Assembly (NCBI GenBank): GCA_021785495.1
Contig: JAJYFB010000006.1
Span: 1-51,652, forward strand
Length of the DNA stretch: 51,652 nucleotides
Direction of reading: 5' to 3'
Origin: Acidobacteriota bacterium
GTDB lineage: Bacteria > Acidobacteriota > Terriglobia > Terriglobales > Acidobacteriaceae
The translations under genes were made by a program, and so were the position numbers. Every line of letters starts with the position of its first letter. Positions within the stretch are counted from its first letter, which is position 1. Below, one piece after another: positions 34,185 to 43,916 of the stretch. The notes below the pieces were generated by a model that was not told the DNA's origin, searched no databases, and worked only from the letters and a program-made list of their open reading frames with translations.

Positions 34185-37100
34185 ATGAGTCGATTCAAGC
34201 AAAATCTTCTTCTGTCTCTTCTGCTGGCAATCATGCTGCCGTTTGCAGCCAGCGGACAAACAACCACTTCAATTACGGGACGTGTCTTTGATCCGACCCA
34301 CGCCGTGATTCCCCGCGCGCAGGTGAAAGCGCATAACGAGACGACGGGACAGGACATCACCACCGTGACCTCGTCGACGGGGGACTTTACCTTTACCGAA
34401 CTGCGCCCCGGTCTCTACGATGTCTCGGCCGTCGCACCGGGATTCGATTCCACGGTCGAAACCGGAGTGACGCTGCACCTGGACGCCGTGGCTACGGTGA
34501 ATCTGACGCTGCGGCCCGGATCGGCCAACGTGAGCGTTACGGTTCACGCCGACGCGATCCTGCTGGATGAGACCCATGCGAGCGGCGGCGAGACCTTTAC
34601 GCAGGACGAGTTGGAGCAATCGCCCGCCAACTCCGGCAATCCTCTTCTGTTAGCCAACTCCGAGCCGGGGGTCATGTTCGTCGGAACCGATCAGGGCGCC
34701 AACGAGTGGGTTCGCCCGTTCGACTACGGCTCGATCAACCAGTTCTCGGTCAATGGCGGAATCTCCGACTCGAACGACTTTCAGATCGACGGTTCGCCGG
34801 ACAATGCCATCACCTTTGGCGCGCGCAATATCGGCTATGTCCCGCCCACGGCCAGCCTTCAGGAAATGAAGGTCATCCTCAATCCTTACGACGCGCAATA
34901 CGGCCACACCGGCGGCGGCGTCTTCGACATGGTGACCAAGTACGGCACCAACCAGTTGCACGGGCAGGTCTACGAGAACGCCCGTCGCACATGGCTGGAC
35001 GCCAACGAGCACTACAACGACAACCCGGTCATCGATTTGCCCAAGCTGAGCGACTCGCGCAATCAGTACGGCTTCGAGCTCGATGGGCCCGTGGTGCTGC
35101 CGCACCTCTACAACGGGACGGACAAGACCTTCTTCGCCGCCCAGATGGAGATCTACCGGGAGACGATTCCGTACTCGGGCATCGCCAGCGTTCCGGCGTT
35201 CAGTCCGGGCTCGACGACGCAGACCGCATGGCAGACGGGCGACTTCAGCGGCGCCTATTATCCGGACGGAGCCGCTGGTCCGCAGCCCCTGTACCTGTAC
35301 AACCCATTTACGGTGACCACGCCGGGGCCCGCGGCGCGCGCTCCCTTTGCGAACAACTACATCAACCCGACATTGATGGACCCGACGGCCAAGGCGATTC
35401 TGGGCTTTCTGCCGCTGCCCAACCGCGCCACGCCCAACGATCTGCAATGGGGCGAGAACGACTACGCCTGGGCCGTCACCGGAACCTTTCCCTTCGACAA
35501 CGTGGTGGCTCGCCTCGACCGCAACTTCGGCGAAAAGGACAGAACCTACATTCGTTTCGCCTGGTCGAAGAACTTCCAGAACAACGGCGACCTTCAGAAC
35601 GGTTTTCCGGGGGCCGCAGGAACCGGCGTCTTTCCGCTGGTCTTCCAGAGCCACACCTTCGCCACAGACTGGCAGCACACCTTCACTCCCAAATCGCTCT
35701 TCGATCTGCACCTGACCTTTCAGCGCTTTGTCTACAACCAGAACCAGGGACCGTCGCCCTTCGACCTGTCGAAGATCGGCCTCGGCAGCCTGACTTCGCA
35801 GGTCACCGAGTCGGTCTTTCCGCAGATATCGATCGGCGGCGTCTCCCTGTTCGGCAACTGGGCCAACAACGGCGGCAACAAGCTGACCATCAGCAACACC
35901 ATCGCCGCCATGCCGATGTGGACCTGGGTTCATGCGGCGCACACCATCAAGATCGGCGTCGATTACCGCCTGCAGCGCTCCAGCACCTTCTACGGCGGCC
36001 AGTCGTCCGGCGAGTTTGCCGATGGAACCTTCTGGACGCAGCAAAACAACTACTGCTGCGCTCCGGTCAATCAGGGCAATGGGCTGGCGTCGTTCGTCCT
36101 CGGCGTTATGGACAGCGGCTCCATCGCGATCAACACCAAGCAGTACTTCACCTATCCGTACTACGCGCCGTTCTTCCAGGACGACTGGAAGGCGCGGCGC
36201 AATCTGACCCTCAACCTCGGCGTGCGCTGGGACTTCCAGGGCCCGCCGTCGGAATCGGCCAACAAGATGGTCGGGGCCTTCGACACAACTTCGTATAACC
36301 CCGTCAACGCCCAGCTCAATTCGGGGCTTCTTCCCGGCGGCGAAGCGCTGGTCGGCGGCATGACCTTTGCCGGCGTCAACGGGCAGCCGCGTACCCTCTT
36401 CAATCGCGACAAGCTGCTGATTCAGCCGCGCTTCGGCTTCAACTACGCTTACAACGACGCCACGGTCATTCGCGGCGGCATCGGCCTGACGTATGTGCAG
36501 TTCCCCGGGCAGGGCTATAGCCAGGGTTTCTCGCAGACGACCAACTATATTTCCAGCACCGATTACGGCCAGACCGTCAACGGCAACCTGATCAGCAATC
36601 CCTTCCCGACCATCTCGCAACCGTTCGGCAGCAGCCTCGGTCTCGAGAGCGAGCTGGGCGACGGTTTCAGCGTGGTCAACCGCAACTTCCGGATTCCCGG
36701 CGTTCTGAACTACTCGCTGGGCGTCGAGCGGCAGATCGGTCAGCACTCCACGATCGATCTGAGCTATGTCGGCACCCGCAACTTCCACGGCGACAGCTCG
36801 GACGACATCAACCACATCGGCACGTCCTTTGCCGCCGGCTGCAATATGGAGATGGGCTCGTCGGTGACCAACTGGCTCAATTGCCAGAACTACGGATCGT
36901 CTGCCAGTCTCTGGCCGGCCAACCCGTTCCAGTACGTGCCGGCGTTTTCTCCGGCGCTGACCGGCAACGGCCTCAACTACTACTACGCCGGGCAGATTTC
37001 GGCCAGCGCCTTCACGCGGCCCTTCCCGCAGTTCGGCGAAATCACCCAGACCGAGGAGAACAACGGCTACTCGGAATACGATGCGCTGCAGGCCGTCGTG

Positions 37101-37922
37101 ACGCATCAGTGGGCCAATGCGCTCACCTTCCACGCCAACTTTGTCTTCTCCAAGCAGATGGACGGCGGCGGATGGGAGGACGTGACCTACCGCATCCGGC
37201 AGCACTTCATCGACACGGCCAATCCCCAATGGCGCTTTGCCGCCAACGAGGACTGGCACATGCCCGTGGGCAGGGGACGCCGATACCTCGGCAATGCCAA
37301 TCGCATTCTGGACGCGGCGATCGGCAACTGGGTGATCGGCGGCGTCTACTTCTACCAGGCGGGTACGCCTTCGCCCTTCTCGCAGGCAAGAGCTGGCGGA
37401 CAAAACCTGGAAATCCTCAACACCAAGCGGTATCACGTGCATCGCGTGCAGGACGATTACGGCAATTCGGTCATTCGCGGAGCCAGCACCTGCGTGGGCT
37501 GGTACGATCCGGATCCGCAGAACAACGGGCCGGGTTCGCCCTCCTACGGCAACGCGCCTTACACGCTGGGCGATGTCGAAGGCCAGGACTACTCCGACTG
37601 CCAGGCGACAACTACCGGCCATGTCTACGACTATGTGTTGCGCCCGGCCTACGCGGCCATCCAGAATGTCAGCGATACCGGCATTCGCCTGCCGCGCAAC
37701 CAGAGCCTCGATGTCAGCATGAGCAAGTCGTTCGATGTCTGGAGGCAGGCGAAGCTCCAGGTGCGCTTCGAGGGATACAACGTGTTGAACCATCCCTCGT
37801 GGTCCGGTCTGGACTACTGGTGGGATATCTTCGATCCGCACTTCGGCACCGACAATATGACCTACGACCAGCAATCCAACCAGGCCCGGCGCGTTCAGCT
37901 TTCCGCCAAGATCATCTGGTGA
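34185..37922 (+). CDS. TonB-dependent receptor, Oar-like, with N-terminal carboxypeptidase-regulatory domain
   Basis: 'TTSITGRVFDPTHAVIPRAQVKAHNETTGQDITTVTSSTGDFTFTELRPGLYDVSAVAPGF' plus a large barrel domain ('LNLGVRWDFQGPPSE', 'FGFNYAYNDATVIRGGIGLTY'). Confidence 0.93.
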   Translation: MSRFKQNLLLSLLLAIMLPFAASGQTTTSITGRVFDPTHAVIPRAQVKAHNETTGQDITTVTSSTGDFTFTELRPGLYDVSAVAPGFDSTVETGVTLHLDAVATVNLTLRPGSANVSVTVHADAILLDETHASGGETFTQDELEQSPANSGNPLLLANSEPGVMFVGTDQGANEWVRPFDYGSINQFSVNGGISDSNDFQIDGSPDNAITFGARNIGYVPPTASLQEMKVILNPYDAQYGHTGGGVFDMVTKYGTNQLHGQVYENARRTWLDANEHYNDNPVIDLPKLSDSRNQYGFELDGPVVLPHLYNGTDKTFFAAQMEIYRETIPYSGIASVPAFSPGSTTQTAWQTGDFSGAYYPDGAAGPQPLYLYNPFTVTTPGPAARAPFANNYINPTLMDPTAKAILGFLPLPNRATPNDLQWGENDYAWAVTGTFPFDNVVARLDRNFGEKDRTYIRFAWSKNFQNNGDLQNGFPGAAGTGVFPLVFQSHTFATDWQHTFTPKSLFDLHLTFQRFVYNQNQGPSPFDLSKIGLGSLTSQVTESVFPQISIGGVSLFGNWANNGGNKLTISNTIAAMPMWTWVHAAHTIKIGVDYRLQRSSTFYGGQSSGEFADGTFWTQQNNYCCAPVNQGNGLASFVLGVMDSGSIAINTKQYFTYPYYAPFFQDDWKARRNLTLNLGVRWDFQGPPSESANKMVGAFDTTSYNPVNAQLNSGLLPGGEALVGGMTFAGVNGQPRTLFNRDKLLIQPRFGFNYAYNDATVIRGGIGLTYVQFPGQGYSQGFSQTTNYISSTDYGQTVNGNLISNPFPTISQPFGSSLGLESELGDGFSVVNRNFRIPGVLNYSLGVERQIGQHSTIDLSYVGTRNFHGDSSDDINHIGTSFAAGCNMEMGSSVTNWLNCQNYGSSASLWPANPFQYVPAFSPALTGNGLNYYYAGQISASAFTRPFPQFGEITQTEENNGYSEYDALQAVVTHQWANALTFHANFVFSKQMDGGGWEDVTYRIRQHFIDTANPQWRFAANEDWHMPVGRGRRYLGNANRILDAAIGNWVIGGVYFYQAGTPSPFSQARAGGQNLEILNTKRYHVHRVQDDYGNSVIRGASTCVGWYDPDPQNNGPGSPSYGNAPYTLGDVEGQDYSDCQATTTGHVYDYVLRPAYAAIQNVSDTGIRLPRNQSLDVSMSKSFDVWRQAKLQVRFEGYNVLNHPSWSGLDYWWDIFDPHFGTDNMTYDQQSNQARRVQLSAKIIW

Positions 37923-37952
37923 CCGCTGCCGCGGGTTGGTTTGACTTCGATG

Positions 37953-37976
37953 GAGGCGCCGTCCATGGCGCCTCCG
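37953..37976. other. Intercistronic stem-loop after the TonB-receptor gene
   Basis: GGAGGCGCC-GTCCAT-GGCGCCTCC, perfect 9-bp stem. Confidence 0.65.
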
Positions 37977-38112
37977 TTCTCAAACACAGGAACCTTCCGT
38001 CAGCGAGTCGCAGTGGCAAGCAAGACAACGCACAGGCGAGCCATGGCTCGACGACGGAGTTGCGGAATTTCGTTACGCAGCGTTTCACGGCAAGATTCGA
38101 GGAGGACATTCG

Positions 38113-39876
38113 ATGCAACATCGTCCGCCAAGGCGGCTTCTATCCTGCAGGCGCATCCCGATGGGAGTCGCGCTTGTTCTGACCGGCATTCTTGCCGCCT
38201 GCAGCGGGGGGGCGGCCAGTAACACGAGCGGAGGTGGAGGCGGAGGAGGCAACGGCACGCAGACCTCCACGGACATGGGCTCGATCGTCAACGTGAACAG
38301 CACAACGCTGTTCAGTTATCAGGATCAACTGAAGAATGCGGCCAGCGGCATGGTGCTCGGCGTGAGTGGCCAAAGTCAAACAGCCGGTACGCCCATCGTG
38401 CAGGAGGCAAACGCTGGCTCAACGGATTCAATGTGGCACCTGGTGCCGAACGTCTATGCGGACGAGCGCATCAACATCGAAAACATGCTCACCCACCAGG
38501 TGATCGGGCTCTCCACGACGGAATCCAGCGTCGGACTGCCTTCCTCGGCGTCGATGAACGCTGGGGCGCAGGCGTTGCAGTTCAGCGACACCGGAACCGA
38601 CGACGAAGACTGGGTGCTCTACAAGCTGACGGACGGAAATTATCTCATCAAGAATCACTATAGCGGCTTGTATCTCCAGGATGAGGGGTCGAATGCAACC
38701 TCGTCGGCGATCATCGACCAGGGAACACGTTCGGCGACGGTAACCGGTTGCCAGTGCCAGGAGTGGACGTTGACTGCGACGACCGCCAAAGCCTACCCGA
38801 TGCCGCTGACCGTGCAGGGAACCGGCGTTTTCGTCCACGATCCGAACATGATTCAAGACCAGAACCATGTGTACTGGCTCTACGGCACGCACCAGACGAT
38901 CGCCTATTCCACCGATCTTTCGACGTTTACTTACACAACGGGAACCTCGGCCGATGGGGCCTGCGGCGCGACGCAGGCCAGCGACGCCTGGCTGACCCAG
39001 GATGGACGTTGCGCCGACATCGGTCCCGATTTTGCTTCGTGGAAAGGCTTGCAGACGCCGCCATCGGATAACGGCGGATTGAACACGGACGTCTGGGCGC
39101 CCGATGTCTTGTACGCCAATAACGCCTACTATCAGTACTACGCGATTCCCGTGGAGCCGGACCCGGGCGCTTCGTGCCCGAGCACCGATTCGGCCTGCCA
39201 GGGCGGGGAAGCGATCATTGGCCTGGCGACGAGCCCGAGTCCGTCGGGACCGTGGACCGATCAGGGCTGGGTGGAGCGCTCGTGGAGCAATACGTCGACG
39301 CCTATCAGCGGTTTCGGCTTTGTGAATACCACCAAGGACAACGCCATCGATCCGGCTCCGTACATCGATGCTGCCGGCAACTGGTGGCTGGTCTACGGTT
39401 CCTGGTTTGACGGCACGCACATCGTCCAGCTTGACAGCAGCAGCGGCCTTCCCTCGGCCACGAACACGCAGCGCTATGCCGCCGGCTTCCGTTACTGGGG
39501 AGAAGAGGGTTCGTTTATCTATCCCTACGTCGTCAACGGTACGCAGTACTACTATTACTTTGCATCGATCAATCCTTGTTGCAGCGCCACCAGCACGTAT
39601 CGCATCGTGGTGGGGCGCTCCACCAGTCCTACGGGACCGTTCCTCGACCGCGGCGGACAGGATATGGAAAGCAATGGGGGAACTATCCTTCTCAGCACGC
39701 ACGATAACATCGTGGGTCCGGGCGGCCAAAGCGTATTCACCGACACGGGAACCAATGGAAGCGCGTCGCAGCCGACGCTGGTGTATCACTACTACGACGG
39801 CAATAACAACGGCACGCCGACGCTGGGCATCAACCGGCTTGGCTTTACGTCGGACGGCTGGCCGTACGTGCAGTGA
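38113..39876 (+). CDS. Glycoside hydrolase family 43-like lipoprotein with ricin-B-like lectin domain
   Basis: Lipobox-like 'TGILAACSGG'; ricin-B-like 'SGMVLGVSGQSQTAGTPIVQEANAGSTDSMWHLVP'; GH43-like 'GVFVHDPNMIQDQNHVYWLYGTHQTIAYSTDLSTF', 'DVWAPDVLYANNAYYQYYAIP', 'AIDPAPYIDAAGNWWLVYGSWFDG'. Confidence 0.88.
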   Translation: MQHRPPRRLLSCRRIPMGVALVLTGILAACSGGAASNTSGGGGGGGNGTQTSTDMGSIVNVNSTTLFSYQDQLKNAASGMVLGVSGQSQTAGTPIVQEANAGSTDSMWHLVPNVYADERINIENMLTHQVIGLSTTESSVGLPSSASMNAGAQALQFSDTGTDDEDWVLYKLTDGNYLIKNHYSGLYLQDEGSNATSSAIIDQGTRSATVTGCQCQEWTLTATTAKAYPMPLTVQGTGVFVHDPNMIQDQNHVYWLYGTHQTIAYSTDLSTFTYTTGTSADGACGATQASDAWLTQDGRCADIGPDFASWKGLQTPPSDNGGLNTDVWAPDVLYANNAYYQYYAIPVEPDPGASCPSTDSACQGGEAIIGLATSPSPSGPWTDQGWVERSWSNTSTPISGFGFVNTTKDNAIDPAPYIDAAGNWWLVYGSWFDGTHIVQLDSSSGLPSATNTQRYAAGFRYWGEEGSFIYPYVVNGTQYYYYFASINPCCSATSTYRIVVGRSTSPTGPFLDRGGQDMESNGGTILLSTHDNIVGPGGQSVFTDTGTNGSASQPTLVYHYYDGNNNGTPTLGINRLGFTSDGWPYVQ

Positions 39877-39881
39877 GAGTT

Positions 39882-39926
39882 GGCTGGCGGCGCAAGGCGC
39901 TCAGTGGAGCGCTTACGCCGCCAGCC
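39882..39926. other. Long compound stem-loop after the GH43 gene
   Basis: GGCTGGCGGCG-CAAG-GCGCTC-AGTG-GAGCGC-TTA-CGCCGCCAGCC: perfect 11-bp outer and 6-bp inner stems. No U tract. Confidence 0.8.
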
Positions 39927-40030
39927 GAGGCCTGGGCTGCGCCGGGGAAATGCCGCCGCGGCGCTTTGTCGTCGAACCATCGCAATCAAGCGAACAACGT
40001 AAAAGAGCGGCAGGAGAAAAATCGAGCACA

Positions 40031-42190
40031 GTGGTCGCTACGCAATGGAAAAGGTTGATCGGGCTTGCCGCGCACAAGGGTTTCACCAGCGTTTTTCTAC
40101 TATGGATCGGGCTGCGATGCTTCGTCCTCCATGCGCAGGATGCCGGCAGGCCCGCGCCAGCCACGCTTGCAGAAGCGCAGATCGCCGCGAAGAATTTCGG
40201 AGCCGATGCGCCGTGGTTTCTGCGGAACATTCCGTTTCTTGAGATCGACGATGCGGAGATTCAGCGAATTTATTACTATCGCTGGAAGCTTTTCCGCGCC
40301 CACATTCGTCAGATCGGCGAGCCGGGAGTTACGGTCACCGAGTTTCTTCCGAACGTACCCTGGGCGCGCCAGCCGTACACCGATCTGAACGATTCCGCCT
40401 CGTTTCATTTAATGGAGGGCCGCTGGCTGCGCGATCCGGCGGTGGTCGATTCGCTGATCGACCATTTGTACGCGGGCGGAGGAAACGACCGTCATTTTTC
40501 GGAGTGGATCGCCTACGCCGCGTGGAGCACGACGCTGGTGACCGGCGACCCCGCGCCGGCGGTTCGTCACCTCGACTCCATGCAGTACATTTTCAACGCC
40601 TGGGACGATCATTTCGACTGGAAGCGAAAGCTCTACTGGATCGAGCCGATCGGCGACGCCACCGAATACAGCATCGCGTCGATCGACGCATCGGGAGCCG
40701 GTTTTACCAGCCAGCCAAGCCGCGACGACAAGGAAAACGGATTCACGAAAGGGTTTGCCTTTCGTCCCTCCATCAACAGTTACCAGTTTGCCAACGCCGA
40801 GGCGATTGCGGAGCTCGCGAAGACGGCCGGCGAACCGAAGGTGGCTGAGGAATATGCCGAACGCGCCGCATCGATTCGCGCGGCTGTATTGAACCAGCTC
40901 TGGAATCCAGCTCTTCAGCACTTTACCGATCGCTATCAGCGATCCACAAAATACGTGCAAGCCGGCGAGTTCATTCGCGGCCGGGAACTGGTGGGTTATG
41001 TGCCGTGGACTTTCGATCTCCCGCCAAAGTCTTCATCCGTCGATTACGCGCAGGCATGGAGCCACGTGCTGTCTTCCGCGGAGTTGGCGGGCGCTTACGG
41101 CCTGCGCACGGTCGAGCCGACTTATCCACGCTATCTGACGCAGTATCGCTACGACAAGGCGACGGGGCTGCCGGAATGCCAATGGAATGGGCCCTCCTGG
41201 CCCTTTCAAACTTCGCAGGCGCTCATGGCGCTTGCCAATCTTCTGAACGATTATCAGCAGACCACGATAACGCGCGGCGATTATCTTCGCTTGTTGCGCC
41301 AATATACGCATCAGCACGAACTGGCCAATGGCGAGCCGGACCTTCAGGAGGACTACAACCCGGACACGGGCGCGCCCATCGTGGGCCTGCCGCGGTCGCA
41401 TCATTACAACCATTCCACGTATGTCGATCTGATCCTCAGCGGTCTGATCGGCATCCGTCCCCGGTCCGATGACATTCTCGAAGTGAATCCGCTGCTTGCG
41501 AAAGAAAACGCCGCGCAAAAAAACGCCATTCGCTACTTCGATCTGCAGGATCTTGTCTACCATGGCCATACGATCGGCGTGATTTACGATCGCGATGGAT
41601 CGCGCTATGGCCTGGGCAAAGGCCTTTCTCTGTTTGTGGACGGACGACGCGCGGCCGGACCGTCGCCGCTGGGCCGCATCGAGGTGAAGTTGGGACCGTC
41701 CGCGAAGGCGGTCCACGCGACCGGTCCGCATTCTGTCGACCTCGCCGTCAATGTTGGCGCGCCCGGTTTTCCCAGGGGCTCTGCTTCGACAAGCGCCTCG
41801 CCCGAGTCGGTTGCCGAGGCGATTGACGGCCGCATGTGGTTCTTTCCAGAAATTGTCAACGGGTGGTCTCCGGCGGCGAACGATCCGGCGAGCTGGTACG
41901 CGGTGGACTTTGGCGGAACGCGGAAGATCGCGAGCCTCCGCTTGTACTTTGCGGACCAGCGTCCGCAACTTGCAGCGCCTGCCGGCTATGCCGTCGAGAT
42001 CAAAGTGGACGGCCAATGGAAAAAGGTCGGCGGACAGCGGCGCAAGCCGGAAACGCCCCTCGCGCCGGGCGTCAATCTGGTTACGTTCCCCGCTGTTGAT
42101 TGCAAGGAATTGCGCGTGGTTTTCACAAGCCCCGCGCGGCCGGCGACCTTTCGCCTGATTGAACTCGAAGCCTTCGGTCCGCAAGGTTAG
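40031..42190 (+). CDS. MGH1/GH63-like glycosidase with C-terminal F5/8 type C (discoidin)-like domain
   Basis: 'EGRWLRDPAVVDSLIDHLYAGGGNDRHFSEWIAYAAWS', 'YDKATGLPECQWNGPSWPFQTSQALMALANLL', 'HHYNHSTYVDLILSGLIGIRPR'; C-terminal 'WYAVDFGGTRKIASLRLYFAD...VDGQWKKV'. Start (GTG 40031 or TTG 40055) uncertain. Confidence 0.8.
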   Translation: MVATQWKRLIGLAAHKGFTSVFLLWIGLRCFVLHAQDAGRPAPATLAEAQIAAKNFGADAPWFLRNIPFLEIDDAEIQRIYYYRWKLFRAHIRQIGEPGVTVTEFLPNVPWARQPYTDLNDSASFHLMEGRWLRDPAVVDSLIDHLYAGGGNDRHFSEWIAYAAWSTTLVTGDPAPAVRHLDSMQYIFNAWDDHFDWKRKLYWIEPIGDATEYSIASIDASGAGFTSQPSRDDKENGFTKGFAFRPSINSYQFANAEAIAELAKTAGEPKVAEEYAERAASIRAAVLNQLWNPALQHFTDRYQRSTKYVQAGEFIRGRELVGYVPWTFDLPPKSSSVDYAQAWSHVLSSAELAGAYGLRTVEPTYPRYLTQYRYDKATGLPECQWNGPSWPFQTSQALMALANLLNDYQQTTITRGDYLRLLRQYTHQHELANGEPDLQEDYNPDTGAPIVGLPRSHHYNHSTYVDLILSGLIGIRPRSDDILEVNPLLAKENAAQKNAIRYFDLQDLVYHGHTIGVIYDRDGSRYGLGKGLSLFVDGRRAAGPSPLGRIEVKLGPSAKAVHATGPHSVDLAVNVGAPGFPRGSASTSASPESVAEAIDGRMWFFPEIVNGWSPAANDPASWYAVDFGGTRKIASLRLYFADQRPQLAAPAGYAVEIKVDGQWKKVGGQRRKPETPLAPGVNLVTFPAVDCKELRVVFTSPARPATFRLIELEAFGPQG

Positions 42191-42249
42191 AAGCTTGCCG
42201 AGGTTCGCTTCCTCGTTCTTTCCTCCGGCTGCGGCCGAAGGAGAACGAC

Positions 42250-42636
42250 TCAGTTCGCTCCCTCGCCGACGACGGTGTAGCGCCTTGCCGCGCCGGGCGT
42301 GGTCTGCAACTCGATCACACGGTGATACTCCCCTGCAACGTTCGTCTCATCCTCGACGATTCGCGCAGGATAATCCCCGTTTTTCAGGACGTAGGCCAGG
42401 TACTGGCCAATTCCTGTCACAACCGCGGCGTCCTCGCTCGCCAGAATGTATTTCTTTCCGTCGATCGTCACGCTGATTTTCTGCAGACCGTAGCACATGG
42501 AATTCGGATTGCAGCTCACGCTGTAATCGCTCGATTCGACATGGACCGTCAGCGGATACGCCGGCTTCTCGGCGCTCCCGGGAATACAGAACGCCATCGA
42601 CAACGCCGCTACCGCGCATACCAAGCCTGATTTCAT
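42250..42636 (-). CDS. Small secreted protein of unknown function
   Basis: Signal peptide MKSGLVCAVAALSMAFCIPGSAE, then 'VHVESSDYSVSCNPNSMCYGLQKISVTIDGKKYIL'. Confidence 0.65.
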   Translation of the reverse strand: MKSGLVCAVAALSMAFCIPGSAEKPAYPLTVHVESSDYSVSCNPNSMCYGLQKISVTIDGKKYILASEDAAVVTGIGQYLAYVLKNGDYPARIVEDETNVAGEYHRVIELQTTPGAARRYTVVGEGAN

Positions 42637-42726
42637 GGTGAATCCTTTCCTCGGTGGTGCAAGCCTACTGCAATTGGATTCCATCCTTCGCGGAAGAGTT
42701 GCGCGCCAACTTGCTATGATCTACTC

Positions 42727-43864
42727 ATGTCGCTGAACGATCTCGAATTTGCCTACTCCCCGGTGCGCGCCGCCGTGCGCGACCTGCGGGAGTATCTTTG
42801 ACCCGGCCCGCATCCGCAGGGAACTCTCTGAAATAGAAACCAGGCTGGCCGATCCGGCGTTGTGGTCCGATCCGGCCGCATCGCAGCCCTTGATGCGCGA
42901 CCGCAAGCGTCTGGAAGCCCTCGTCCACGACGACGACGAGCTGGTGCGCCGTACCGGCGACATCGAGACCTACTTCGAACTCGCCAAAGAGGGCGAGGAG
43001 GTTCTTGCCGAACTGGAGCAGGGCATCCAAGAGCTGGCCGTCTTTGCCGAGGCCCTCGAAGCGCGCACCATGCTCTCGGGCGAAGCCGATGCGCTGAACG
43101 CCATCGTTACCGTGCATCCGGGCGCCGGCGGCACCGAGAGCCAGGACTGGGCCGAGATGCTCTTGCGCATGTACCTGCGCTGGGCCGAACAGCAGGGCTT
43201 CAAAACCGAGATGAACGACTACCAGGACGGCGAAGAGGCCGGCATCAAGTCAGCCACCTTCACCATTGCAGGCGAGTATGCCTTCGGCATGCTGGCGGGC
43301 GAGAGCGGCGTGCACCGTCTGGTGCGCATCTCGCCCTTCGACTCGGCCAAGCGCCGTCACACCTCGTTTGCCTCGGTCTTCGTCTCGCCGGAGATCGACG
43401 ACTCGATTCAGGTGGACCTGAAGGCCGAGGACATGCGTGTCGATACCTACCGATCGGGCGGCAAGGGCGGCCAGCACGTGAATACCACCGATTCGGCCGT
43501 GCGCATCACGCACCTGCCCACGGGGATCGTCGTGCAGTGCCAAAACGAGCGCTCGCAGCACAAGAACCGCGACCGGGCGCTGAAGATGCTGCGCTCGCGG
43601 CTCTACGAATTCGAGCTGGAGAAAAAACGCGCGGACGCGAAAAAGCTCGAAGACTCGAAGCTCGACATCAACTTCGGCTCGCAGATTCGCAGCTATGTCT
43701 TGCAGCCCTATCGCATGGTCAAGGATCACCGCACGAAGATCGAGGTGGGCGACGCTGACAAGGTGCTCGACGGCTATCTCGAACCGTTTTTGAAGGGCTA
43801 CCTGCTTGCCAAGCGCCGCGGCACGGCGATTTCCGCCGGAGCTGGCGACGATCTGGATGTGTAG
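42727..43864 (+). CDS. prfB: Peptide chain release factor 2, programmed +1 frameshift (42727-42798 joined to 42800-43864)
   Basis: Short 5' ORF ends CGG GAG TAT CTT TGA C; the +1 frame continues '[23 protein letters not shown]'. RF2 'SPF' tripeptide and '[16 protein letters not shown]' GGQ motif. Confidence 0.96.
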
Positions 43865-43916
43865 AACGCGGTTTTTCCCGGAAGCCGAGAAGCCGATTGC
43901 CCGGAGTTGCAAACCG

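Noticed and set aside
34650-37874. 1074-aa minus-strand ORF antisense to the TonB-dependent receptor
   Set aside because: The sense strand has clear receptor domains. The antisense translation is low-complexity V/A/R/G-rich, typical of high-GC shadow ORFs.
38206-38212. G7 tract just after the GH43 lipobox, possible phase variation
   Set aside because: Only 7 G, in a Gly/Ser linker-coding region of a high-GC genome; no evidence for slippage.
42197-42240. Imperfect hairpin between convergent genes at 42190/42250
   Set aside because: Mismatches and bulge, no U tract; insufficient support.
42749-43864. ORF-track start for prfB at 42749 ([17 protein letters not shown]...)
   Set aside because: Out-of-frame start upstream of the frameshift site; the genuine N-terminus begins at 42727 and shifts +1 at CTT TGA.
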